Shown here: piece after piece, positions 34,783 to 43,745 of the stretch | How the letters are laid out: each line of letters starts with the position of its first letter | Position numbering within the stretch: position 1 is the first letter of the stretch | Assembly: GCA_017465605.1 (NCBI GenBank) | Contig: JAFTVW010000037.1 | Span: 1-44,440, forward strand | Reading direction: 5' to 3' | DNA from: Alistipes sp. | GTDB taxonomy: Bacteria > Bacteroidota > Bacteroidia > Bacteroidales > Rikenellaceae | DNA: 44,440 nucleotides | Program-made: the position numbers and the translations under genes | Notes under the pieces: model-generated | Told to the model about the DNA's origin: nothing | The model's input: only the letters and a program-made list of their open reading frames with translations | Database searches by the model: none

Positions 34783-34800
34783 ATCTCAATATTTTATATT

Positions 34801-36624
34801 TTAACTTTTTCTATATTTATATGATTCACGCAACCTTTTTCCTCTACTTTTACAATTCGCAGGATACGATTTTCGGCCATCATTTTGCTTCACAGATTCT
34901 ATTTTACGCCCCCTGCCAGATGTATCCGATGCAAAAAAATATGCCTTTTGCCTGCGCTTGTCATCTTGTGAACGCGCCACATATACTGCCTCACCCGTAT
35001 AGGGATTTTCGCCCGTATAGAACATAACCGATGAGAGTGTCATAGGTGTAGGCGTAAGGTCTTGCACCTGTTCCAAATCGAAATGCAGACGACCCAACAC
35101 CTTATCGGCCAAAGCCTTCATATCACACTCTCGGCACGCAGGGTGCGACGAAATAAAATATGGTATCAACTGATAGCGCAATCCGTTCTCCGAGCAGATA
35201 CGACGAAAATCGCTATTGAGCCGCTCGAACATCTCAAACTCAGGCTTGCGCATCACATTCAAAACGTGCGGCTCGGTGTGTTCGGGAGCAACCTTCAAAC
35301 GACCCGACGTATGATGTTTGATTACAGTCTCCAAATATGGCGAATCATCGAACAAGTCGTATCGAATACCACTACCAATAAAAGCCTTCTTTACGCCTTT
35401 CACTCCCCTAACTCGCTCATACAGGGCAAGCAATCGCGAGTGGTCGTTATCAAGATTCGGACACTTGCGAGGGTGCAGACACGATGGGCGGCGACACTTC
35501 GCACACAGAGCAGTATCGCGACCACTCATTCCATACATATTGGCCGATGGTGCGCCAATGTCGGAGATATATCCCTTAAAATCGGGCATCTTGACCACCT
35601 TCTCAACCTCGGCTAATATGGAACGCTCGCTACGCGAATTAATAAACTTACCTTGATGAGCCGAGATGGTGCAGAACGCACAACCTCCAAAACAACCTCG
35701 GTGGATATTTATCGAGTGCTTAATCATCTCCCACGCAGGGATATCGCCCTTACCACGATAACGAGGGTGAGGCGCACGCTCGTATGGCAAATCAAAAGAG
35801 TGGTCCAGCTCCTCGGTCGAAAGAGTTGTATTGGGCGGAGTCACAACCACATACCTATCGCCCACCTGTTCAACAAGTGTAGTATCGGTCTGCATTGCGT
35901 TGCTCAACGTCTCCATCTCAACAAAGTTGCGACCAAATGCTCGCTTGTCGGCCACGCACTCCTCGTAAGATGCCAAATGGCGAGTCGTAGCTCTATCCAA
36001 TCGCTCCACATAGCCCTTATCGGCCATAAAGGCCACTTGGCGAATCTTCCTAAGCAGCTTCGCGTTAAAGCCATTACGCATAGCACGAGCGACCTGCTGC
36101 ACGACCCTTTCACCCATACCATATATGAGCAAATCGGCACCACTATCCACAAGAATTGAAGGTTTCAAGCTATCGCTCCAATAGTCGTAATGTGTCAAAC
36201 GACGAAGCGACGACTCAATGCCGCCAATGACCACAGGAACGTGAGGATATAACCGTTTGAGGATTTGTGTATAGACCGTAACTGCATAATCGGGGCGAAA
36301 ACCAGCCTTGCCGCCTGCGGTATAGGCATCGTTGCTACGCAGACGCTTATTGGCCGTATAGTGATTGACCATCGAATCCATTGAGCCTCCCGACACGCCA
36401 AAAAACAATCGAGGTGCTCCCAACTTGGTGAAATCACGCAGGTCATCTCGCCAATTTGGCTGTGGCACGATAGCCACACGATACCCCTCGGCCTCCAACA
36501 ATCGACCAACCACAGCCGCACCAAACGAAGGGTGGTCGATATAGGCATCACCCGTAAACAGGATTACATCGATATAATCCCAACCTAAGGCTCTCACCTC
36601 TTTTATGGTAGTTGGCAGAAACAT
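34801..36624 (-). CDS. ygiQ: YgiQ-family radical SAM protein
   Basis: Radical SAM protein of the UPF0313/YgiQ family with an N-terminal cobalamin-binding-like domain (about 10-110, VILFTGDAYIDHPSFGAAVVGRLLEAEGYRVAIVPQPNW). The cluster motif CFGGCAFC has ligands C311, C315 and C318, and the next HQGKFINSRS is a family signature. It contains additional Cys-rich CAKCRRPSCLHPRKCP near residue 390 that may bind a second cluster or zinc. The tail is basic. The reaction is not known. It belongs to a long same-strand gene series, after a 115-nt gap from the rluD-like gene. Confidence 0.9.
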   Translation of the reverse strand: MFLPTTIKEVRALGWDYIDVILFTGDAYIDHPSFGAAVVGRLLEAEGYRVAIVPQPNWRDDLRDFTKLGAPRLFFGVSGGSMDSMVNHYTANKRLRSNDAYTAGGKAGFRPDYAVTVYTQILKRLYPHVPVVIGGIESSLRRLTHYDYWSDSLKPSILVDSGADLLIYGMGERVVQQVARAMRNGFNAKLLRKIRQVAFMADKGYVERLDRATTRHLASYEECVADKRAFGRNFVEMETLSNAMQTDTTLVEQVGDRYVVVTPPNTTLSTEELDHSFDLPYERAPHPRYRGKGDIPAWEMIKHSINIHRGCFGGCAFCTISAHQGKFINSRSERSILAEVEKVVKMPDFKGYISDIGAPSANMYGMSGRDTALCAKCRRPSCLHPRKCPNLDNDHSRLLALYERVRGVKGVKKAFIGSGIRYDLFDDSPYLETVIKHHTSGRLKVAPEHTEPHVLNVMRKPEFEMFERLNSDFRRICSENGLRYQLIPYFISSHPACRECDMKALADKVLGRLHFDLEQVQDLTPTPMTLSSVMFYTGENPYTGEAVYVARSQDDKRRQKAYFFASDTSGRGRKIESVKQNDGRKSYPANCKSRGKRLRESYKYRKS

Positions 36625-36663
36625 CTTTACGGTCTCAAATTGCTATATAATAATTATTACTTA

Positions 36664-36709
36664 CCCATTATATTCCCCCTCTTATATACACTCCCCTTAT
36701 ACTCCCCCC
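36664..36709 (-). other. G-run tract upstream of ygiQ
   Basis: On the coding strand four G-runs (6, 4, 5 and 3 G) are separated by AT-rich spacers of 7, 13 and 8 nt, built from three imperfect repeats of a TTATA/CCCC unit. This could form a loose quadruplex or a bound site, but the loops are long. Confidence 0.35.
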
Positions 36710-36739
36710 TCGCGGGTGAAATCTACGCATTACCTCGTT

Positions 36740-37876
36740 TTACTCCTCCTCTTCGAGTTGGCGAGCTGCCACATAGCCGTCCCACTTGGCTATCACGGCA
36801 AGTAAATCATCGGGTAGCGGGCTCTCGAAACACATCTCCTTGCCTGTTGTGGGGTGCACAAAGCCAAGTGAACGGGCGTGCAGAGCCTGACGCGGCAACA
36901 GGGAGAAACAATTTTCGATAAACTGCTTATACTTCGAGAAGGTTGTACCCTTCAAGATTCTATCGCCACCATAACGGGCATCGTTAAACAAGGGGTGGCC
37001 CTGCCACGACATATGCACACGAATCTGATGTGTACGTCCAGTCTCCAATCGGCACTCCACCAGCGTCACATAACCATATCGTTTCAACACCTTATAGTGT
37101 GTCACTGCGTGCTTGCCATCGCTACCATCGGCAAAGACATACATTTGTAATCTATCTTTCGGGCTTCGACCAATATTCCCCGTAATCGTACCCTCATCTT
37201 CGGGCAGGTTACCCCACACCAAAGCCACATAGCGGCGATGAATCGTATGGTCGAAGAATTGCTTTGCCAAACGGGCGTGCGCACGTTCATTCTTGGCTAC
37301 GACCAACAGTCCCGAAGTATCCTTATCAATACGATGCACCAATCCCGCACGCATATCCCCCTCCTGAAACAAAGGCAAATCCTTCAAATGGAAGGTGAGC
37401 GCATTGACCAGTGTACCGCTATAATTGCCGCAGCCGGGGTGAACAACCATACCCGCCGCCTTGTTTACTATTATCAAATCATCGTCCTCATAGACAATAT
37501 CGAGTGGTATATTTTCGGGAATAATCTCTATCTCGCGCTTGGGATAAGGCATCACAAGGGTAATCCTATCCAAAGGCTTTACCTTATAGCTCGATTTGGC
37601 TGGAACCCCATTGACCAAAATATTTCCACTGTCGGCTGCTGTTTGGATTCGATTGCGCGAACAATGCTCCATACGGTCAACCAAAAACTTATCCAATCGA
37701 AGTAATTTCTGACCCTTATCAACCGTAATGGCAAAATGCTCGAAGAGTTCATCAGAGCCTTCACCCTCGGCCACCTCATCATCGGCCACCAGCTTCGACA
37801 ACAGATTATCTATTGGCTGCCCCAGCTCCATATACTCCACCTCGCTGCTCAATATTTTCTCCTTTTCCAACTGCAT
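36740..37876 (-). CDS. rluD: RluA-family pseudouridine synthase (RluD-like)
   Basis: Converts uridines of 23S rRNA to pseudouridine. An S4 RNA-binding domain (about 55-115, LDKFLVDRMEHCSRNRIQTAADSGNILVNGVPAKSSYKV) precedes the catalytic domain with the signature HRIDKDTSGLLVVAK holding the catalytic Asp. ETGRTHQIRVHM is another RluA-family hallmark. A 50-residue acidic N-terminus precedes S4. The start could also be the ATG 15 codons in. It follows the PASTA gene by 7 nt, suggesting coupled expression. Confidence 0.9.
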   Translation of the reverse strand: MQLEKEKILSSEVEYMELGQPIDNLLSKLVADDEVAEGEGSDELFEHFAITVDKGQKLLRLDKFLVDRMEHCSRNRIQTAADSGNILVNGVPAKSSYKVKPLDRITLVMPYPKREIEIIPENIPLDIVYEDDDLIIVNKAAGMVVHPGCGNYSGTLVNALTFHLKDLPLFQEGDMRAGLVHRIDKDTSGLLVVAKNERAHARLAKQFFDHTIHRRYVALVWGNLPEDEGTITGNIGRSPKDRLQMYVFADGSDGKHAVTHYKVLKRYGYVTLVECRLETGRTHQIRVHMSWQGHPLFNDARYGGDRILKGTTFSKYKQFIENCFSLLPRQALHARSLGFVHPTTGKEMCFESPLPDDLLAVIAKWDGYVAARQLEEEE

Positions 37877-37883
37877 AACTCAA

Positions 37884-38942
37884 TTAAAAGAATTCATCTT
37901 CCGAGGTCTCGGTAATGGTCTGATTCTGCTGGCTACTCTGCTGCAAAGCATTCATCAAATCGATTCGCTGACCACGCTCGGCCTGCTCCAACGAATCCTG
38001 CAAAGCCTGCTCGGCCTCCAAACGCTCCTTCTCCAACTCGTTGGCTCGTTTGTCTGATGCCGCGCTACCCTTCTTCACCACCTGCTCATCGAGCGTAAGC
38101 CACATATCAACCGCAGAGCCTAACTCTACGCTGGCATTGTGATTTATCGATTGCTTATATACACGAGCATTTTTCTGATTGAGCAAATTGATTCCCTCGT
38201 CGAAATTAATCTTTCCTACATTAAGGCCTTGCTCCCACAAACGACTCTTCGCGGCATTCAAACCCTGACCAATGGTCTTCGGAACGATGGTAGTATTATT
38301 CTCAGGCTCAACACCCACCTTCAACACTACGCCTTCGCCCATCTCCAACTCAACATTGCTCTGCTCCGAGAGTTCCTTGCCATTAACCAACTCGGCCAAT
38401 ACATAGTTTGTTGCAATATCCTCCTCGTAAACCAATTTCTCGATACCCAAACCTGCAACCTCCAACATATTTTTGGCCTGACGCAAGCTACGACCCGCAA
38501 CATATGGCACTTTCACCATCTTCTGACGGAATGAGTTAATCGTTACATATACCTTACGACCAGCCTTCACCTCGGCACCCTTCTTTGGCAACTGGTCCAA
38601 CACAATTCCACCCTCATAAGCAGGCACAAACAACGAATCGACAATTACGATTTTGAATCCCTGCTTCTTTGCCACTTGCTCCACATCGGTAATCTTCACA
38701 CCCATAAAATCGGGCACAGAGCGGTGCGTTCCGTGACGGGTAATGATATTCATAGCGATAGACGAAACAATAATTATTGCCAAAATCGTAAGCGCAATAA
38801 GCACCGCATTCCACGCTATGGGTGACTGACGCAAACGATTTATCAATCCGCTGATACTATTCTGATAGCTCTTTTTTGCTTTTCTTCTCCTACGAGGTCT
38901 GTTCTGTTCCATATCTTGCATTTGGTTTGCTGCTAAATTCAT
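37884..38942 (-). CDS. Membrane-anchored PASTA-repeat protein
   Basis: A 352-aa protein with a basic cytoplasmic N-terminus (RPRRRRKAKKS), one membrane helix (about 44-66, VLIALTILAIIIVSSIAMNII) and an extracytoplasmic part with three PASTA repeats (VPDFMGVKITDVEQVAKKQGF, VKVPYVAGRSLRQAKNMLEVAGL, VPKTIGQGLNAAKSRLWEQGL). A Gln/Glu-rich tail follows. PASTA domains bind peptidoglycan fragments. No kinase domain is attached, unlike the Firmicutes PASTA kinases, and such kinase-less forms are usual beside rluD in Bacteroidota. The start could be up to 10 codons further downstream. Confidence 0.83.
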   Translation of the reverse strand: MNLAANQMQDMEQNRPRRRRKAKKSYQNSISGLINRLRQSPIAWNAVLIALTILAIIIVSSIAMNIITRHGTHRSVPDFMGVKITDVEQVAKKQGFKIVIVDSLFVPAYEGGIVLDQLPKKGAEVKAGRKVYVTINSFRQKMVKVPYVAGRSLRQAKNMLEVAGLGIEKLVYEEDIATNYVLAELVNGKELSEQSNVELEMGEGVVLKVGVEPENNTTIVPKTIGQGLNAAKSRLWEQGLNVGKINFDEGINLLNQKNARVYKQSINHNASVELGSAVDMWLTLDEQVVKKGSAASDKRANELEKERLEAEQALQDSLEQAERGQRIDLMNALQQSSQQNQTITETSEDEFF

Positions 38943-38980
38943 CTATTTGTTTATCTTGTTTTGTATTAAATTTCTGCTGA

Positions 38981-40063
38981 TTAACCTATCTCATTATAAT
39001 GGGTGTCGCGCTCAACGGCTCTGAATCCTGCACGAGCAACCATCTCCTGCATCTCGGCCACACTCATTCTTGGACGCGCATCATCGGCTCCCGCCATTGA
39101 ATATATCTTGGTCGAGTCGTCAATCGTTCCATCTATATCGTCTGCGCCAAAAGCCAACGCCATCTCGGTTGTCTGCTTTCCATACATCACCCAATAAGCC
39201 TTGATGTGAGGCACATTATCCAATATAAGGCGACTCATTGCCAACGTACGCAAATCATCAACGATAGGCACCTCGCCAATAGCCGACATCGAGTTGCCGA
39301 AATTACGATATTTCAGAGGAATAAAGGCATTGAATCCTCCCGTCTTATCCTGCAAATTACGCAGTCGCATCAAGTGGTCAACCCTATGCTCCAACCCCTC
39401 TATGTGGCCATAGAGAATCGTTGCATTGGTTTTGATTCCGAGCCTATGTGCTGCCTCGTGTACCTCAAACCACTCGGCCGTAGAGCCCTTATCGGGGCAA
39501 ATCTCGGCACGAATCTTCTCATCGAAAATCTCAGCACCACCACCAGGGATAGCCACCATACCAGCATCAATCAGCAATTTCAAGCCCTCTTCAACCGACA
39601 ATCCTGCTTTACGAATCATATAGGAAAGTTCGATTGCAGTAAAGGCCTTGACCGCCACATCGGGCAGAATGGCACGCACCCGACGAATCATATCGCAATA
39701 GTAGTATATATCGTGCTCAGGGTGGACTCCACCCACGATATGTACCTCCGTAACACCGCTACCTTCAAATGAGCGCACCAACTCCTCAACCTGCTCCATC
39801 GACATATCCCACGCCTCTGGACTACCCTTTGGACGTCGGAACGAGCAGAATTTGCAATTAAACACGCACACATTGGTTGGCTCGACGTGAAAGTTCTTGT
39901 TATAAAACACTTTATCGCCACTCACCTCACGCTTTCGTGCAACTGCCAACTCGGCCAATCGCCACAAAGGAGCTTCACGCCACAACACAAGAGCTTGCTC
40001 CTCGTTTAATCTCTCACCAGCAGCTACTCGCGCCGCTATTTCTTCCCACTTCTGCATAATCAA
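38981..40063 (-). CDS. mqnE: Aminofutalosine synthase MqnE
   Basis: Radical SAM enzyme that joins chorismate-derived 3-[(1-carboxyvinyl)oxy]benzoate to SAM to make aminofutalosine, a step of menaquinone synthesis. The motif CVFNCKFC has ligands C66, C70 and C73. EVHIVGGVHPEHDIYYY, VKAFTAIELSY, IPGGGAEIFDEKIRAEICPDKG, TNATILYGHIE and GGFNAFIPLKYRN are the MqnE hallmarks that separate it from MqnC and CofH. The 360-aa length fits. It begins 3 nt after the LptF/G-type gene. Other mqn genes are not in the window. Confidence 0.9.
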   Translation of the reverse strand: MIMQKWEEIAARVAAGERLNEEQALVLWREAPLWRLAELAVARKREVSGDKVFYNKNFHVEPTNVCVFNCKFCSFRRPKGSPEAWDMSMEQVEELVRSFEGSGVTEVHIVGGVHPEHDIYYYCDMIRRVRAILPDVAVKAFTAIELSYMIRKAGLSVEEGLKLLIDAGMVAIPGGGAEIFDEKIRAEICPDKGSTAEWFEVHEAAHRLGIKTNATILYGHIEGLEHRVDHLMRLRNLQDKTGGFNAFIPLKYRNFGNSMSAIGEVPIVDDLRTLAMSRLILDNVPHIKAYWVMYGKQTTEMALAFGADDIDGTIDDSTKIYSMAGADDARPRMSVAEMQEMVARAGFRAVERDTHYNEIG

Positions 40064-40066
40064 TCA

Positions 40067-41188
40067 CTATTTAGGGGCTTTTTGGTAGAGATAAGCCGCA
40101 ATTATTGCAAAGATGATATTTGGCATCCACACCGCCAACCACACCGTCATTGCACCACTCTTGGCAAACTCTTCAAAGACTCGGTTAAACATAATATACG
40201 AGAAACAGAGCGTGATACCGATTCCGATATGCAGACCCGTACCACCTCGCACCTTGCGAGACGAAAGGCTCACACCAATCAATGTCAAGATAAAAGTAGC
40301 CATCGGATATGCGAAACGGCAATGTCGCTCAACCTCAATAATTTTTATCGAATCAGAGCCCTTGGCACGCTGCTGCTCGATAAAACGATTCAATTCGCCA
40401 ATCTTCATCGTGGGAACAATCTTCTCAACGGTACCCAACTCTCTTACGTCGAGATTAATCATTGTATCCAAATCGCGCAACTGCTCGAAACTCTCGCTAC
40501 CGTCGGCAGCAACCCTTCGACGGATATATCGCTGAGCCTTCCAGCGGCCAGTCTCTGGATCAACAGTTATATCGGCAGCCTCCAATGACTCACGAATCAC
40601 GGTACTGTCGTAACGTTCCAACACAAAATACGAAGCCTTGTTCGAGCGGCTGAATCCCCTCACATATACATACTCTCCCGGATTGATTTGGCGATAGATG
40701 TGTCGCTCATATTGCTCGTTTTTATGCTTGGGGACATATTGTCGCTGGAAATCAATACACGCCACCTGCGACTGTGGAATAATCCACAAATTGAGCGCGA
40801 GCGAGAGCATCATAATAGCCAACGCTCCCAAAAAATAGGGCCACATCAATCGGCGGAAACTCATACCGCCCGACAACATTGCGATAATCTCGGTCTGATA
40901 GGCCATCTTCGATGTAAAGAAGATAACCGAGATAAAGGTAAACAGGCCGCTAAACTGATTAACAAAATCGGGCACGAAATTGAGGTAATACTCAAATATA
41001 ATGGCCGACATTGGAGCTTTGGTAGCTGTAAAGTCATCGACCTTCTCCGCATAATCGAAGACCACCAAGATAATGGTAATCATCGCAATCGAGAAGAGGT
41101 ATGTACCCAAGAACTTGCCCAAAATATATCGGTCAAGAATCTTGAATCCAGGGAAAGATATTTTCATTTTGTTACTCTGCATTATCAA
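40067..41188 (-). CDS. LptF/LptG-family lipopolysaccharide export permease
   Basis: Inner-membrane component of the Lpt system that lifts LPS from the membrane together with LptB. The pattern is the YjgP/YjgQ one: helices at about 25-45 (TYLFSIAMITIILVVFDYAEK), 60-115 (with the LSGGMSFRRLMWP loop), a periplasmic beta-jellyroll-like domain (about 130-270) and C-terminal helices (FAYPMATFILTLIGVSLSSRK). The 373-aa length is normal. Whether it is LptF or LptG cannot be decided. The ATG at 41188 is the longest start, with alternatives 2 and 7 codons in. It is 20 nt from tgt and 3 nt from mqnE. Confidence 0.88.
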   Translation of the reverse strand: MIMQSNKMKISFPGFKILDRYILGKFLGTYLFSIAMITIILVVFDYAEKVDDFTATKAPMSAIIFEYYLNFVPDFVNQFSGLFTFISVIFFTSKMAYQTEIIAMLSGGMSFRRLMWPYFLGALAIMMLSLALNLWIIPQSQVACIDFQRQYVPKHKNEQYERHIYRQINPGEYVYVRGFSRSNKASYFVLERYDSTVIRESLEAADITVDPETGRWKAQRYIRRRVAADGSESFEQLRDLDTMINLDVRELGTVEKIVPTMKIGELNRFIEQQRAKGSDSIKIIEVERHCRFAYPMATFILTLIGVSLSSRKVRGGTGLHIGIGITLCFSYIMFNRVFEEFAKSGAMTVWLAVWMPNIIFAIIAAYLYQKAPK

Positions 41189-41208
41189 TCGTTTTCATTT
41201 GGGGCTGC

Positions 41209-42339
41209 CTACAATCGGCGGCCCAATTTCTCCACCATCTGCGCCTTCCACTGTGGGAAATCGCCCTCCAAAATATGTTTGCGGGCTTCGCCGACCAACC
41301 ATAGATAGAAGGCTACGTTATGCAACGATGCAATCTGCGCAGCCATCATCTCCTTACATACGGTCAAGTGGTGAACATACGCCTTTGTGTACTGCTTATC
41401 CACGAAGCAGACACCATTCTCATCGAGTGGCGAAAAATCGTTCTCCCACTTTTTATTGCGCAGGTTGATTGTACCCTCGCTTGTGAAAATCTGACCATTA
41501 CGACCGTTACGCGTAGGCATCACACAATCGAACATATCGACACCTCGGTCGATACCCTCCAAAATATTTATCGGCGTACCCACTCCCATCAAATAGCGGG
41601 GCTTATCCTCTGGCAAAACAGCATTCACAACCTCAATCATCGAATACATCACATCGGTTGGCTCTCCAACGGCCAAACCACCGATTGCATATCCATCGGC
41701 ATCGTATTGCTGCACATTCTCGGCAGCCTTAGCTCGCAAGTCGGGATATGCACAACCCTGCACAATTGGGAAGAGTGACTGGTAGTGTCCATACTTTGGC
41801 GAGGTCTGATGATAACGATTAAAGCAACGCTCCAACCATCTCTCGGTAAGTGCCAACGACTTTGCCGCATACTCCTTTGGAGCATCTCCGGGAGGACACT
41901 CATCGAATGCCATCATAATATCGGCTCCAATCGTGCGCTCGGTATCAATTACATTTTCGGGAGTAAACAGATGTTTCGAGCCGTCGATATGTGAACGAAA
42001 ATGACACCCCTCCTCTTTGAGTTTTCGGCAACCCGAGAGTGAAAAGACCTGAAAACCTCCGCTATCGGTAAGCATCGGTCCCTCCCAAGTCGAGAACTTG
42101 TGTACACCTCCCGCCTCCTCCAAAATCTTCATACCGGGACGAAGGTAGAGATGGTAAGTATTGGCCAATATTATTTGAGCGTGAGCCTCCTGCTTCAAAT
42201 CTCGGTGGAATATTCCCTTCATCGCCGCGGCAGTTCCAACAGGCATAAAAATTGGAGTAAGAATCGTTCCGTGGTCGGTTTGAATCTCACCTGCGCGGGC
42301 CTTCGAGCCAGAGACTTTATGTTGAAGTGTAAATTTCAT
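41209..42339 (-). CDS. tgt: tRNA-guanine transglycosylase (queuine tRNA-ribosyltransferase)
   Basis: Exchanges guanine at position 34 of certain tRNAs for the queuosine precursor. The motifs HKFSTWEGPMLTDSGGFQVFSL (catalytic-base Asp) and VMPTRNGRNG (nucleophilic Asp in MFDCVMP) are intact. The zinc-binding Cys pattern of the family (CxCxxC before YSRAYLHHL, plus a later His) is altered: the sequence is GVCFVDKQYTKAYVHHL, with only C311 kept and Gly and Asp in place of the other two Cys. The later SLHN His is present. The 376-aa length is normal. It heads the eight-gene minus-strand series. Confidence 0.92.
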   Translation of the reverse strand: MKFTLQHKVSGSKARAGEIQTDHGTILTPIFMPVGTAAAMKGIFHRDLKQEAHAQIILANTYHLYLRPGMKILEEAGGVHKFSTWEGPMLTDSGGFQVFSLSGCRKLKEEGCHFRSHIDGSKHLFTPENVIDTERTIGADIMMAFDECPPGDAPKEYAAKSLALTERWLERCFNRYHQTSPKYGHYQSLFPIVQGCAYPDLRAKAAENVQQYDADGYAIGGLAVGEPTDVMYSMIEVVNAVLPEDKPRYLMGVGTPINILEGIDRGVDMFDCVMPTRNGRNGQIFTSEGTINLRNKKWENDFSPLDENGVCFVDKQYTKAYVHHLTVCKEMMAAQIASLHNVAFYLWLVGEARKHILEGDFPQWKAQMVEKLGRRL

Positions 42340-42390
42340 AAAATCGGTATCTTTTTATCGTCGCCGAATATCGACAGCGCATAATTCGGA

Positions 42391-42398
42391 CAAAGTTA
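42391..42398 (-). promoter_or_regulatory. Candidate -7 box of the tgt operon
   Basis: Minus-strand TAACTTTG lies 52 nt before the tgt ATG. No TTG occurs at the usual spacing. An inverted repeat TATTTTTC/GAAAAATA (42400-42418) sits in the spacer region. Confidence 0.4.
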
Positions 42399-42529
42399 CT
42401 ATTTTTCTTTGAAAAATAACCGTTTTGCGCCATAAAACTACACTTCATAGCTCAATATTTCACGCCCCGACACACTCGTCACCACGATTGGCCGAAAAAC
42501 CCACCATCGCCCCTAATATTTTTTGCTTT

Positions 42530-42565
42530 TTTGCTATGTTGTTTGCGTCGAAAAGAGTATCTTTG
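42530..42565 (+). promoter_or_regulatory. Candidate promoter of the glycosyltransferase
   Basis: TATCTTTG (42558-42565) is a perfect -7 box. TTTG at 42530-42533 is 24 nt upstream and TTG at 42539-42541 is 16 nt upstream, so the -33 box is ambiguous. The predicted transcript start near 42572 rules out the upstream TTG start at 42531 for this gene. Confidence 0.5.
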
Positions 42566-42590
42566 CCAAGATATTAGAATTTGGAATTTT

Positions 42591-43745
42591 ATGCACTATC
42601 TTGATTATATAATCTCCCACTACTCTTGGCAAGGCACTGCACTCATCGGAGCCGCATTGCTATTATTCTGCGTTCAGATGTATTACTACCTGATTGCCTA
42701 CGGACGAATCAGTTCCTTTCGTAATTCACGCCGTAAAAAAATACTCACTGCCGAGCCGCCTCTATCGGTTGTAGTTCCCATATTTTCAGAGGATTATAGC
42801 TATCTCGACCGTCTGCCCCAACTACTCAGCCAGCAATACCCATCAACCTTCGAGGTGGTTTTGGTATATGTGGGTCGTGACTCCGATTTCTACGAGGAAC
42901 TGACTCGTCAGCGACTCCTATACCCCAATCTTTCAATCACAAAAATCGAGTTTAATCCCCGATTCCCAATATCGGTCAAAATGGCTCTCAACGTCGGTAT
43001 CAAATCGGCCCGCAACGAGCATATCGTAATCACTACAACAAGTGCGATGCCCTCGTCGGAGCAGTGGCTTGCAATGATGGGCAAGGGATTTATGCGAGGA
43101 AACATTGTTTTGGGATACACAGCAATTGAGCCAGCCACAGGATTGACAAACTATTTGATGCGTATGTCACGCCTGCAAAATTCGCTCTATTGGCTCTCTG
43201 CGGCAGTTAGCCGAAAGACTTTCAAGGGGTCGCGCCACAACTTTGGATTCACAAAAAGTATCTATTTTGGAGCCAAAGGTTTTACACACCTCAATATGAA
43301 TATCGGCGAGGAAGACCTCTTCATTCAACGTATTGCCAAGCGTAACAACGTGAGCGTTGCACTTATCCCCAAAGCCACAATGATTGAACACCCGTGGGGT
43401 GGTATGAAGTGGTGGATTTCGGAGCTTCGCCACTACGGCTCGGCATACGGATTCTACCCCATCGAGGCTCGCAATCGAGTGGAGTGGGATTTGGGTAGCC
43501 AAGTGTTGCTTTTCATCACTCTGCTGGCTATGATTATTTTGCTACCTTTGGAGGTAAAATTGGCAGCTATATTACTGATGCTCATTCGTTATTTGGTTGT
43601 CATTCTGCGAATTCGCTCTGTTGCCAAGCGCGTGGGTGAACACAATACTGCACTACGTTATTTCATATTCGATTTGTTTAATCCAATCCTTATGCTTTGT
43701 GTGCGTTTTTCGCTCATCAAGAAGGATAGTACCGTATGGAGATAG
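42591..43745 (+). CDS. Glycosyltransferase family 2, membrane-bound
   Basis: Inner-membrane GT2 enzyme of about 384 aa. An N-terminal membrane helix (about 12-35) precedes the GT-A domain: PLSVVVPIFSEDYSYLDRLPQLLSQQYPSTFEVVLVYVGRDSD, ALNVGIKSARNEHIVITTTSAMPSSEQWL and GEEDLFIQR. C-terminal helices follow (LFITLLAMIILLPLEVKLAAILLMLIRYLV). In place of the usual metal-binding DxD there is TTSAMPS, so catalysis may differ or be lost. GEEDLF, which resembles the acceptor-side ED motif, is kept. The donor sugar is unknown. The last 10 nt overlap the sigma-factor gene, so translation is probably coupled. I chose the ATG at 42591 because of the promoter position. Confidence 0.8.
   Translation: MHYLDYIISHYSWQGTALIGAALLLFCVQMYYYLIAYGRISSFRNSRRKKILTAEPPLSVVVPIFSEDYSYLDRLPQLLSQQYPSTFEVVLVYVGRDSDFYEELTRQRLLYPNLSITKIEFNPRFPISVKMALNVGIKSARNEHIVITTTSAMPSSEQWLAMMGKGFMRGNIVLGYTAIEPATGLTNYLMRMSRLQNSLYWLSAAVSRKTFKGSRHNFGFTKSIYFGAKGFTHLNMNIGEEDLFIQRIAKRNNVSVALIPKATMIEHPWGGMKWWISELRHYGSAYGFYPIEARNRVEWDLGSQVLLFITLLAMIILLPLEVKLAAILLMLIRYLVVILRIRSVAKRVGEHNTALRYFIFDLFNPILMLCVRFSLIKKDSTVWR

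Noticed and set aside
37884-38942. PASTA-type Ser/Thr kinase
   Set aside because: There is no kinase domain N-terminal to the membrane helix, only a short basic segment, and no kinase gene lies adjacent.
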